DNA from: Oncomelania hupensis
Lineage: Eukaryota > Mollusca > Gastropoda > Littorinimorpha > Pomatiopsidae
Assembly: GCA_036898135.1 (NCBI GenBank)
Contig: CM072511.1
Coordinates: 33,911,639 to 33,975,638 of the forward strand
Direction: 5' to 3'
Length of the DNA: 64,000 bases
The notes beneath the pieces are model-generated. The model ran no database searches and was not told the DNA's origin. It saw only the letters and a list, made by a program, of their open reading frames with translations. Positions within the stretch are counted from its first letter, which is position 1, and every line of letters starts with the position of its first letter. The position numbers and the translations under genes were made by a program. Shown here piece after piece: positions 1 to 11,181 of the stretch.

Positions 1-1100
1 AATCTACAAACAACATCATGACATTGTCACAGGGGTGGAGAGTTTGGGCGGATTTTTATTTTGTACCTGGCAAGTGCGTATGTCGTGGATATTCGGCCAT
101 GTTGTTCACGCATTTATGAAAGAAGAATGTTGCGGTCTCTGATCCGACATAACGCTTCATCCTGTAAAGACAGACATTACACCTTCTATGAGGCTTGTAT
201 GTTCAACTTCAAGTCGAAATAGCTGTAGGCAATGTTGTTAACACAGCAAGAAGTTAGCTCAACTCACTCCCCCCCCCACCCCCGTCCCACTCCCTCCATT
301 CCTCTCACCCAACCCAAAAATGTAAATGACAAATTAACAGTAATAATGTTAAAGCTCTAGGTTTCGATTATTAAAAAAAATTTGTGTGTGTTTGTACGTA
401 GGTGTATGTGTGTGTGCGCGCGCACATAGGTAAGGTTTCTAACTGGGAGCATGAGGTGAGTCTGCTCCCGCACAAAATCATGTGAAGCGAAAAGAGCTTG
501 ATCAGCGATGACTGATGCGTCCGTCATCTACAAATTAAACATACGGGGACTATCGAAAGTTCTATTGCTGACTAAATGTTGAAGGGTTCGGGAGCCTGAT
601 GTGCGAATGTGGAACACGAACACACACACGCAAATTCATCATCTCTTGTCAAGTGGAGATGGGTTTTCGAACATAAAATATTAAATTAACAACCACGACG
701 CTGTCATTGCGTGGTTTCTTTCCGTCAGAACATACATCTTGTTGACTTACGAATCAAAAGTCGTATGCATGAAAACCACACACCCCTGCATCGGATTATC
801 ACATACTACAACTACATTTATCGGTAATATGAACAAGTGCACAGTGAATGTAAAAAGACTGCACTGCAACAACGGGGACTTATGAACTAACATGTTAGTA
901 TTCGTAGTATTCCTGTAATAATGTAATAGATGAATGGATGACAAGCGTAAAAATTCTGGCGTTACAAGCTACGCACCAACTACCCTGAGGGGCTGAATGT
1001 ATTTGACTGACTGTTTTCAGCACTGTTTCCTTGGGTGGTTGGTGATTAGTTTGTGACATTCCGTGCTTTATCTTGCATTTTCGATGTCTGAGTTCTCTGG
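1..1100. other. Non-coding stretch, nothing recognised
   Basis: There is no convincing exon here; open frames are short and have no codon pattern. A short GT/CG run lies near 388-422. No repeat shared with the rest of the window was noticed. Confidence 0.5.
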
Positions 1101-1104
1101 CCTT

Positions 1105-1354
<250 letters not shown>

Positions 1355-1642
1355 TCTTCTGACTATGACGCATGTTTAGTGTTTACGTCATCATCACTGA
1401 CCTCATGGGTGTTTTTTTTGTTTTTTTTGTTTGGTTTTTTTTTTCATCACTGAAGAAGGGCGTAGCCCGAAAGTCTTTGAGTTTATATTTTTCTTGGTGT
1501 TTTTTGTGTATTTTGTTTCTGATTTCTATAAGCGTAAAAATTGTATACGAACACAAAGTTCTTGCGACAACTGAATAATTCATGAGATAAGAGAAGCTTG
1601 TAGACACCATGATTGTAGTGGGAAGCAATCACACTGAACACG

Positions 1643-2500
1643 CTATCCTATCTATCCTATCCTATTTCGTAACTCGGATGATCGTTTAACCAGCGTAATC
1701 CATCGTTCTCTGTCCTCAGCAACCCTCATGGTTTCGCTCAGTGTCAAGACAGTCCATTCTCGAATGTTGTCCTCCCACTTCTTTTTTTGTCTCGCTCTTC
1801 TTCTGCCTCCTTGCACTGTGCCTTGCAGGATGATCTTTGCAAGGCCTGATGCTCTAGTGACGTGGCCATGCCATCGGAGTTTCCGTTTCTTCACCACTGT
1901 GAGCATGCCATCGTGTTGTCTATTGGCTTGTGAGATGGTATGTCGGACTTCGTTGGTGATGTGGAGGCACGGTGGCCTAATGGTAGAGCTTTGGCTTGTG
2001 GATCTGAAGGTCCCGGGTTCGAGCCCAGGCCGGGGCATTATGTTGTGTCCTTGACAAAGACACTTTACTCCCGTTTCCTACTCCTTCGGATGAGAGTATA
2101 AACCGAGGTCTAGTCTTTGTGTCGCATACATTCCATCATAACGGACTTTAAAGATCCTGACACTCATGTCCTAGACGGGTGAGTGCCGGTGACAAGAACA
2201 CACCCAGCATGCACTTAGGTCCTTCTCCCCCATCCCTGGCTGCCCAGGATTGTGCTCAGTTGTACGGACGTCAGACCATGCGCCCAAAGGCTGCGGGTGG
2301 GCGTCTCGGGCGGCTTGAGTTAGATCCTGTATCGGCTAGCGCCTTGAGCAGCTCTTGAGCTGGTAAAGCGCTATATAAGAACGATTAATATATGTGCTGG
2401 GTACAAGAAATGCCCAGAAGTCTTCTGTAGCACCTCATCTCAATGCTTTGTATTCTTTGTTGTAGGTCTGCTGTGAGGGTCCATGTTTCGCAAGCGTATA
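1643..2500 (-). mobile_element. 5'-truncated RTE-like LINE, 3' part, interrupted by a SINE
   Basis: On the minus strand the translated pieces read like the C-terminal end of a non-LTR retrotransposon polyprotein: a [16 protein letters not shown] segment, then after the [19 protein letters not shown], a basic GGRRRARQKKKWEDNIREW stretch and VAEDRERW. The 3' end is a GGATA-type tail (TATCC on the plus strand, 1643-1663). Five other copies of the family lie in the window. RTE-like placement is by recall of the family and is not certain. Stops and frame changes make it dead. Confidence 0.75.
1964..2391 (+). mobile_element. tRNA-derived SINE (type A) inserted in the LINE
   Basis: An RNA polymerase III A box (TGGCCTAATGG, 1973-1983) and B box (GGTTCGAGCCC, 2016-2026) form a tRNA-like head. 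A body with a TTGTGTCCTTGACAAAGACA segment follows, recalling the central domain of V-type SINEs. The 3' end reads AGCGCTATATAAGAAC. The flanks carry the same 5 bp, ATGTG, at 1959-1963 and 2392-2396, and removing the SINE restores the LINE sequence seen in the copy near 44.1 kb. At about 428 bp it is long for a SINE. Confidence 0.8.
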
Positions 2501-2699
2501 TGACGCTAATGTCTGCAAATTCAGAACCTCCCAAATCTGTCACCAAAGACGCTAACTCACTTCCTGTCAAAAGAGGAAAACAGGAAGGCAACTTCCAGAA
2601 GCAGCCCAGTCTCACTCTCAGTAACGCATCAGTCTTGACTCCGATCGTATACAAGTCAGGTACAGCGTCAGGGAAAACAATTAGATTCTGCGGCTAGCA

Positions 2700-5690
2700 T
2701 ACTCTCTATCAGCCATTGTTCATCAAAGTAAAAACAAAAACAAACGTTGCTCGCCAGAGATACAGGTAAATACGAAAAAAAAAACCCAATACTTTCTAAA
2801 ATAATAAACCACAAACAGATGACAGAGGCCATCCACAATATGACAGCCTTTGATCACTCGAAGTTTTATTCAAAATAATAACAGACCTCACCTTATGTTT
2901 TTTTCTCTCTCTTCCCCCTCCTTCCCCCCTCTCCCTCCAACAAGCACATTAACACCGACTTCCACGATGGGTACCGTACCATTAGGTATTACTTTACTGA
3001 CGACGTCAGTTCATGTTTGTAAAGGCGGGGGATCACCCAAGCTGCAGTAGACTCTGACGTTATCCCGAGACTCATCTTCTACTACATTGCCACTTGCGAA
3101 CACACAGCATACCCCCGACCTCTACCATCTCTCTCTTATAAATTTAACGTCCCAGTTGGACACAATTTTTCGTCAGATCGTAGACGGGAGCACCTTCACC
3201 GATTAGCACTTATATGCAGTAACCGCATCGGACTGAAAACACGCTCTCTACTCACCTCATAGAGACTTTTTGTCAGAAGTTACCTCGGGCAAGGTTCACA
3301 AACCACATGCCAACAACCATGCATGGTTGGCCTCTGACGTAATCGCCGCTTCAGTTTTCATTAGGTGGGTGCAACACACTCGTTTCCATAGACAACGGTT
3401 CACTGCTGGTATAAACCTCTAGGTAATTTCTCTGATAAACCACCAATTCTTCCACTGATGTTAAACTTGTTAAAAAAAAAAATCGCAACAGACTATATAT
3501 CCATCCACTTGAGAGCATCTGCACATAAAACTTCCACCAAAGTTTGCTATCGTCGTTAAGGTCAATATATCAAAACATTTTCGAAGGGCATGATCACGTG
3601 ACAATCACACCTTCAATACCGCTAGGTGTTCATCACTGACATTATGAAGTTCCTACAAACTGACGCAAATTCACATCCTGCTACATGAAGCTGAGCCGGC
3701 TTCATCATACACCGCCCTTCACTTGCTAAGAAGTTGAACAATGTGCCTCCATCTCGCCATCTGTACCTGTCGCTGGCGCGCCGCATCTACCCGATCGTGT
3801 CTTGCAACACATACACTCACTCGGTGTTTTCTCACATTGTCAATCCATCCCACCTCGCCTGCCCTCTACATGTGAACACGTCAGTCTATTACTGGAAGCA
3901 CGAGACCATCCTGCATATCCCTTGCTTCCAACACGCAATGTGCAGCTTATCGACAAGCACCGAATATCCCTGATTAGTGGGATACAGCATGGGGCCGCAG
4001 CACTATAAGCGCGCCACTACCACCGGCACCGCACTTGCCCTCTCCAACAGCCATAAAAATAAGAAACACTCAACACGCAGCATCTTTCCAGTTGTAAAGA
4101 AGCCGGAGCTCACCAGGGTTCTATCTTTGGCATGCACAACTTATTGGCTTTACTAAAGCAAGGATGTTGAAGAAGAAGAACGCTTTCAATACTCAAAATA
4201 CTAGGCTCTGGAGTAAAGGAAAAGGTTTGGACAGAGGGAGGGGTGGGAAGAGTACAAATGAACAAACACAAATGGCGCCGGTAGTGAGGTTTGTGGTAGA
4301 GAGCTGGTGGGGGGAAAGGGAAGGGGGAGGGGCATCTAATTGCTGGCTTGCAAGCAGAGTAATCAACCTGATGATTGAGGCCGTCTAATGGATGAAGATG
4401 AACAAAAGTCACCTGACCATCTTCTCAGTGACAAAACTACCGATGCCACATAAAATGACGAAACATTTCAAAACAAATAAACTAGTCCCCCTATATGCAT
4501 CTGTGTCTGGGGACGTTAAGCACTAACTAAGCGAAAGTAAAAAAATACAAATAATCTTGTTGTGATTACAGGACTTCAATAACAAAACACTACTGGATAA
4601 TCCGGCAACGTGTCCCAGGATATGAATAAAAAAAAAATAAATACACATTATACAACACACATATCTGCACACTTTAATCTATTGTTTGCTGTCTATCAGC
4701 CTGACTTAAAAAATGTTGTTGGAAATAATCAGTGAAGGCAAACACTTTCCGGGAAAAATCCACATCCAACACACGCGCCTTTAATAAACGACCGATTTAA
4801 TAAACATTCAGCACCCACCCAACTACTCGAGATACATTGTAGGCCCTTATCTCCTCACAAAGACTCCGTGGTTCCATTCAGAAGCAATTTTTCACTGCAG
4901 TCCAATCCATCACAGGCTGCTTGCTACTGCTGTCATAATAAAAATAAATAAATAAAATAAAAATTTCGCATACGCCGATGATTCGCAAGGATAAAAACTC
5001 TGCAACCATATCTTTGGACACATTAATTTTCAAAACATCTAAACTTGATTTGTATAACTTTCTTCTTGATTATTACCAGCTCTCTTTAGTTTAATGTCCC
5101 AATCGGGTACCTTTATACACACTAACTTGGACTAAGCTTGTGAAGCAGAGGGGAATTAACAAGTATGTGGGAGAAATCGGAGTCTTTCGAGTGCAAGACA
5201 GGTTCGTGGTAGCAGTGTGCAATGGCAAGGGTCATTAGATACTGGATAAGAGTGGTGATGAAAACGTACAAGGATGTGTAGCACTGCTCTATCTCCTTCA
5301 AAACCGGGTGTGGCTGAGAGGGTAGATGGAGCAAAGACGAAGGATCTAGAAAACGGCCAAAATGGGTGGGGAGGGAGGGTGGGAAAGGGGGAGGCGATAC
5401 TTACAAAATGTGGTGTGTGAGGGAGATGTTGCTACAACCTCACATTCAAACTCAAAGCAACTGGGGCTGCTCCACGAAGGAGCATTTCAGGCTGATCTCT
5501 GGGGAGTTTCTCTTGCTAGTCTTCGATGCTCTGCGTGCTACAACGTCTATCACCGTTATCTGTGCCAAGAAAACCAATACCACTCACTGCAGGGGTAAAA
5601 CCTATCCAGACACGCTGTGAAATGTCTGATCTGAACTGCACGATAAGGCAGCGCCGCAAAAATGCCACGAAGGTTCTGGGTAAGGGAGGC
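2700..5690. other. Non-coding stretch, nothing recognised
   Basis: Mixed AT-rich sequence with only short, unsupported open frames on either strand. No splice-flanked frame or recognisable repeat was found. Confidence 0.45.
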
Positions 5691-5699
5691 CCAAGTTCC

Positions 5700-6185
5700 A
5701 AGTCAAGTCAAGTCAACAAATCTTTATTATCCACAATGGAGGAATAAAGAGTCGGAGGATTCATACAGCACATTGCGTTTCAGCGAATAAGAAAAAAAAA
5801 ACACAGAAGAAAAAAACAAACTTTTTAAACAAATAGAATAATACATAAACTCATCACACACAATCTATTCCAGTTTTTTTCTAACTACTAACGTAATATT
5901 TATCCACATAACAAGTTACAGTTAATTTCATTTGGTTGACAGAACCATTCATATTATGACAAAGCGCTTTACACAAACAAATGTAAACACAACATGCATA
6001 CATTGGTCAATAACACACAACCACATACACATCCCAACACCCAAAAACACTCACTCAGGGCGCCTAAGAAAAGGTCTCTCTAAATAGATGCGTCTTCAAG
6101 TTGATTTTAAAAGACACTAGTGAAGGACTATGACGGACGGACCGAGGTAGCGAGTTCCAGGTCTGAACGGAGAAGAAACTGAATG
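5700..6185 (-). mobile_element. LINE 3' fragment with TTGAC pentamer tail
   Basis: On the minus strand 6185-6060 reads as a broken version of the common LINE C-terminus: VQTWNSLPRSVR, then INLKTHLFRE. It is followed by a 3' untranslated part ending in an AATAAAGATTTGTTGAC type sequence and repeated TTGAC (5700-5722). The CAACAAATCTTTATTA stretch recurs at about 45,190, so the end belongs to a family. Stops and a frame change show it is inactive. Confidence 0.6.
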
Positions 6186-6189
6186 ATCA

Positions 6190-6486
6190 CATAGATTGAA
6201 TTGCATTGTTAGTTATGAGTTAGATTTAGATTGAATTGTATTGTTAGTTATGATTCGTAGTTGTTATCTCCAATCAAGTTCTTTTTCTTCTTTTCCCCAC
6301 TCAATACCTCCCCTGCCACCTCCCCCCCCCCCCCCCACACGCTATCCCGCTATATAAATAGTTTCTTTAAAAATAAAAAAATCTAAAATGTTATATAATT
6401 AATTAATTTGCATGTTTGTGTATATTATTTTAACCATGTCCATGTGCCCTTATGTTTTTTTGTTTTTTTTTAATAAATTTGCCTTG
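6190..6486 (+). repeat. Retroelement 3' end with CCTTG pentamer tail
   Basis: The segment holds a short duplication (AGATTGAATTG-ATTGTTAGTTATGA, twice between 6190 and 6255), a C-rich run, the motif CCCGCTATATAAATAG (about 6342) and finally AATAAATTTG followed by three CCTTG units (6470-6486). The shape, an AATAAA signal plus a pentamer tail, matches the other LINE ends here. No coding remnant was seen. Confidence 0.45.
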
Positions 6487-6489
6487 CCT

Positions 6490-6990
6490 TGCCTTGCATA
6501 ATAATTACAATTTTCACTTGATAATTTCAATTTTGACATGGTCATGCTTAATTCTGGCTAAGTCGGCTTACTAGCGCCAAAAATTGCATTTACAGGTATC
6601 AGTGATAATGGTAATTAACAGGTCTCCTTTGTCATTCACATATATGATAGCTTACTAGCGCCCAAACCTGATAATTACAAATATAATGAGATAATTATAA
6701 ATAACAACGACATACAATTAACACATAAAAATTGTAATTATCAAGGGAAAAATAAAATGTTCTCTTTTTGCACATTTCCAGATGGATTGCTAGAGCCAAA
6801 ACTGAAAAATTAAACATGATCATGTGAAGATATTTCTAATTTTTCAGTGATAATTGCAATTATTCCTTGATAACTGTAATTATCCTTGATATTTGTAATT
6901 ATCATGATATTTGTCATTATTAGATTTTGGAGCTAGGAAGGCATGCCAAATACTGATAATTAACACTTTGGATTACCGGTATGTCTGTAA
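6490..6990. repeat. AT-rich array of degenerate direct and inverted units
   Basis: GATAATTACAA and its complement TTGTAATTATC recur at least eight times, mixed with GCTTACTAGCGCC (about 6568 and 6652) and variants near 6785 and 6913. The spacing suggests units of roughly 85-130 bp, some inverted. No coding signal. The class is unknown. Confidence 0.5.
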
Positions 6991-7019
6991 ATTACAAAGA
7001 ACACGTGTTAATTTAAATT

Positions 7020-7800
7020 ATAACATCTCTTAATACTGGTAACTCTGGGTTTTGTCACTAGTAGGCCGTCATAGGTGCCCGCTTTCTGTTTCACATTATC
7101 CCACCCAACTCTCCTCCTCCTCAAATTCTTCTATGGTTTCCAGATCATATTTAGCTCTCCACTCCTCCAACTTTCACCCGCTGAAAATGTCTTCATGACT
7201 TCTTGGCGTAGGCCTGTGGCACCGCAGCCACAGAGCTGCATGTCTCTTTTTCTCTAGACTAAATAAATGACGGTTGCATGTTTGTGGCCAAAGGAACAGG
7301 CACTAAACATTCAGACAAAAATATACATTTTCTGTGCACATGTCCCAGCAGTACTATTTTTACTGCACAGTTACTATTAAGGCGTCGATTAGACCGGGAG
7401 ACTTTACATTTATATTTATACTCACAAACTTAAAAAAAAAAATAAATAAATAAAATAACATTTTAAACATATATTTTTTAAAAATGTACTGAGGTACTGT
7501 GGGTGAAATTGGAAGGGTTTTAATGTGGTACCTGTGTGATGTATGTGTGTGTAAAAGAATTGTACTTTCCTTTCAAGAGTGAAAATAGTTAATATCCATT
7601 TGCCAATAATCTCACATAGCATATGGTAGGTCCATTTCAGTGTCTGTATGTGTAACTATGAGTTAGACTTAGAGCAGTCATATCTTCTAACGTAATGCAA
7701 GCATACAGGCTAGCAAATATAATAGCCAATTACACATGTATAGCTACTTTTACCACCCACTTCCACCGGCCGACAATTATTTAGAAGATGTGGCATACTT
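7020..7800. other. Non-coding stretch, nothing recognised
   Basis: AT-rich sequence with simple A-rich patches. No frame with coding character and no recognised repeat. Confidence 0.4.
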
Positions 7801-7808
7801 TCAACAAC

Positions 7809-8022
7809 TGTAAAACAAGAAGAATTAAATGGAGGATTTATATTATGTTCAAGGTAAGAGAAGCTTAACAATCAATGCTCATAAGGCTATTTTATAAAAC
7901 ACAACTTTCCTGGTTCCTAACCTTAAGTTTAACTTATTTCATTTTATTTCTTTACACAAAGTCTGTGGTGTCACACTCACAGTGAACATAATATAAATCC
8001 TCCATTTAATTCGTCTTGTTTA
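7809..8022. mobile_element. Foldback/MITE-like element
   Basis: Two nearly perfect inverted arms of about 40 bp (7809-7850 and 7983-8022) share AATTAAATGGAGGATTTA and TATTATGTTC on opposite strands and flank about 130 bp of unrelated sequence. This is the structure of a small non-autonomous DNA element or foldback. No target duplication was found, so the class is open. Confidence 0.55.
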
Positions 8023-8051
8023 CTTCAGTAAACTAAAGCCTTAAAGGACTG

Positions 8052-8700
8052 TGTTACACTCGGTTTGATGATGGTGTTTTCTATCAGTATCTGATTCAGC
8101 CCCAATGCTGAATTCCTGATAGGGTGTAACTCAGATTCGTTTATCCACGCAGCCCGCTCAAGCAGCATACAAGTCACAAAGTCGACGTATGAAGTTTTCC
8201 ACTTTTATTCAGCACACATCAACAACTGCATACACTCACTCAATCGTCTTTCCACTCTCAAATTCACTTTCCAAGTCACTATCAACAACAACTTCCACAG
8301 CAACTCTTTTCACAACACACAAAGCATCGAATATATAATTTTTTCTATCCTTCGAGATGACGACAGTTTGTTCTAGAAATGACGCATTACAACTAACCAA
8401 TCAGAATTAAAGATCGTCATCACTGACTTACGTCATACGTCTCTCCACACATACCCCGAACCTTCTCTTACTTCGACAATCGTCCCGAAACTTCGATCGA
8501 TAGTAAACAAGGAGATCCAGAGTATTCCCCGACAATATCGACCAACAAAAATTATCCACGTTATACAAAGCCTCTCCTAACAACAATGCAAACTCAAATC
8601 AAAGGTAAATAAACTCCATCATTGAATACTTTGCAAAACGAAACGATTAGATCTATCGTGCGCGCTTCCGACATACTTTCGTACGCGTTTCAACGTAACA
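8052..8700 (-). mobile_element. Solo LTR, family S, copy 1
   Basis: The segment begins TGTTACACTC and ends CAACGTAACA, so its termini are TGTTAC and GTAACA. It is flanked by GACTG on both sides (8047-8051 and 8701-8705). On the minus strand a TATA-like ATATATT is followed downstream by an AATAAA signal (plus TTTATT, near 8205), which sets the transcriptional direction. The same sequence recurs at 37,864-38,871. No internal coding region lies beside it, so it is most likely a recombined solo LTR. Confidence 0.85.
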
Positions 8701-9065
8701 GACTGATATTGTGGTACTAGTATAAAGTTATTGGTCAGAAACGAGAATCCAACAACAGATGCTTGCACAGCAAAAAGCAAAATATGCACTTCTATTGCAA
8801 AGACGACATAAGTGAATAACAAAAAGAGAGCTGCCAATGAAAAAGAAAACATAGGACGCACTGTTCTGTAGAACAGAGGAACAATCAGAATCTCAAGAGC
8901 AGGAGAAAACAGAAGTGTTACCCCAAAAACAGGAGGAAGAAAAAAAACAACAACAGTGGTGTTACGCAATTCCCATCCTTCCCTGTAGTATTACAGACCA
9001 AAGCTGTATTGCCAGTATATGTACCTCGCTTGCTTCAGGTAACAAGTACAGCAGCCTATAGGCAG

Positions 9066-9365
9066 GGATAGCTCGGTGGTCAGAGCGCAGGCCTTGTGTG
9101 AGTGCGTCTTGGGCGACGTGGGTTCGAATCCTGACTTCAGCAAACTATTGTGTGATTGCTGGAATTGCAGTTTTATCCTCATTGTCATTATGATTGTTGT
9201 TATTATTATTGTGTTTATTCCTCGTTGATTGTAATTGTACACCACAATGTAATTTCTTGTAAAAGATAATAAAGTTGTCTTATAAATCTTATCTTATCTT
9301 GATATTACGGGCCAGCGCCTTGAGAAGCTCTCTGAGCTTGTAAGTGCGCTATAGAAGAGAAATCT
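9066..9365 (+). mobile_element. tRNA-derived SINE (type B), interrupted copy
   Basis: A box TAGCTCGGTGG (9069-9079) and B box GGTTCGAATCC (9121-9131) are followed by CTGACTTCAGCAAACTATT. The 3' end is CTCTGAGCTTGTAAGTGCGC (about 9331-9350). The uninterrupted copy at 21,384-21,545 shows these parts are normally adjacent. Here about 140 bp (9162-9300) ending in AATAAAGTTGTC and a TTATC tail are inserted, apparently another retroelement end. Confidence 0.75.
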
Positions 9366-9369
9366 CTTT

Positions 9370-10985
9370 CTTTTAGTCAACAAAAGAAATATCTGAGAAG
9401 GAGAAATAAAAACGGAGGAGGAAAAAAAAGGATGTTTCAACAAGAGAGAAAGAATACACCGAGGACAAAGCTGGCAGCATCAAATAAAAGCAATGGATGA
9501 TTAAAAAAACCATTTCTACTGACAGGATAAAGGGCGAAAGGCGGGTCACTATCGCCTTAAAACCAGTTGCTTCAGGCAGATGGGCTCGTTAACCTTGGCT
9601 GGTAGCTCATCTAACAATAAGAAATGGAAAAACTCTGATTCCAAACCTCGGCTGCCTTACCAGTTTACCGGCTGCCTTACCAGTTACCGCACATCCAAAT
9701 GGGAAAGGCTTCCGGAGTAAAATCTGCCGAAAAATCCAGAGTCTGAGTCCTTAAAGCAGCCTGCTGCTGTATACAGGGCATGAGGAGAAATGGGATGAGT
9801 TGGAGTAGAAAAGGGGTGGGAGTGGTAGTAGAGAGAGGGGAAGGATATGGTGGAGTGCTTGTGGAAAATACATACATCTTTCTTTGTCAAAACACTATAA
9901 TAAACCTTCATGTAAAAAAAACTTCATGTATGTGTCAGATGGAACACCATAAGCCTTCCATTAGGTTGATGGAAATACTCATTAAGGGTTCCTTCACTCA
10001 TCCCACCACAGACAGAAAACTCAGCATGGCACATTATTCAGAACATATTTTGTGGCATCATAGAAGAACTTCTTCCATTCCCAGTCAATAAAATATTGTA
10101 ATTTCTGCCTTGCAACTGCATAAGCAGTTCTGGTTGAGATTGTTCCAGAAATTGAACTGAACAGTAAAAAAAGGTGAAGGACAGCAATGAACAATGCAAA
10201 TCTCAGCAAGAGGAGCAAAAAATTCTAACACATTTCACACTCATCTAAGCTTCCTCCAGACCTACATTACTCAGCACCAATAGATAAGACGCACCAATAG
10301 ATAAAACATTGGTGCAGGCACAAGACTAAAAACACTGAGCACTGTATGTCCCACCCATATTTATTACCTCAACCAACCATAAGATAGAAACCAGACCAAG
10401 AAAATGAACCTCACATGCTATATAATGCCTAAAACTGTATCAGTGTATGGCTTATGGGAACACGGGAGTTAAATAGTTCCTTCATGATGTAGTGTGTTAC
10501 TAATAACTGTGAATGCTGTCAGTAATTCAGCAATATTTCGCATACGTTCTGAAACTGCATTGCATAATTATTGGTGTGGATATTAATTATTATTAACAAT
10601 AACAATTTGCTAGCTGAGGTAGCCACTAAGTGATCATTATTTGACAATACTATGGTGTTACTGATAATGATACAACTACGAACTAGTAAAACAATTTCCC
10701 TCCTCTGCGGAATAACAGCAATCAGTAGTAATAGAAGTGGTAGTAGTACTAGTAAGGAGTTGTAATGACAGCATGTGAGCATGGGCTGGGGGGGGGGGAG
10801 AGGGGGGGGGGAGAAGAATAAGCACTAACTAGTACTTCAGTAGTAGCATTAGCAGAAGTGACCAGTTGTGTAAATTATGTTGTGTAAATGTCATGAACAT
10901 TACATTTCTTTTAGTAAGTAAATCAACAATGTACTTTCTGGTATTATATATGTGGCTATTTTTACCTCGCCAGACCCCTACTGCT
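9370..10985. other. Non-coding stretch with a G-rich run
   Basis: No exon or known repeat was seen. A strong G-rich, purine-only run at about 10,778-10,816 could form a G-quadruplex. The rest is AT-rich with short frames. Confidence 0.4.
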
Positions 10986-11000
10986 TTTTATTTGATTATG

Positions 11001-11100
11001 TCCTATCCTGTCCCGTAACCCAGAGGTTGTAGGGGGCACCACAGATGATCGTTTAACCAGCATACTCCATCTTTCTCTGTCCTCAGCAAAAATCTTATAC
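11001..11100 (-). mobile_element. Very short 5'-truncated LINE insertion (GGATA family)
   Basis: About 100 bp match the 3' tip of the GGATA-tailed LINE (minus strand: GCTGAGGACAGAGAAAGATG, then a GGATA tail). It is flanked by an 11-bp direct repeat ATTTGATTATG at 10,990-11,000 and 11,101-11,111. This is a textbook target-primed insertion that kept only the end. Confidence 0.8.
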
Positions 11101-11181
11101 ATTTGATTATGTGTGTTTTTTTCCACCAAGTTTTTCTGAATCTAATAATAGTAGTAGTACCAATTACTAAATTCAGAAAAG

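Noticed and set aside
1964..2035. A genuine tRNA gene
   Set aside because: The A and B boxes are followed by a SINE body, a repeat-type 3' end and a target duplication.
8619..8969. 116-codon hydrophobic minus-strand frame, membrane-protein-like
   Set aside because: It overlaps the end of the solo LTR; composition explains the hydrophobicity and no family motif is seen.
9066..9135. A genuine tRNA gene
   Set aside because: The same tRNA-like head and body recur at 21.4 kb as a SINE.
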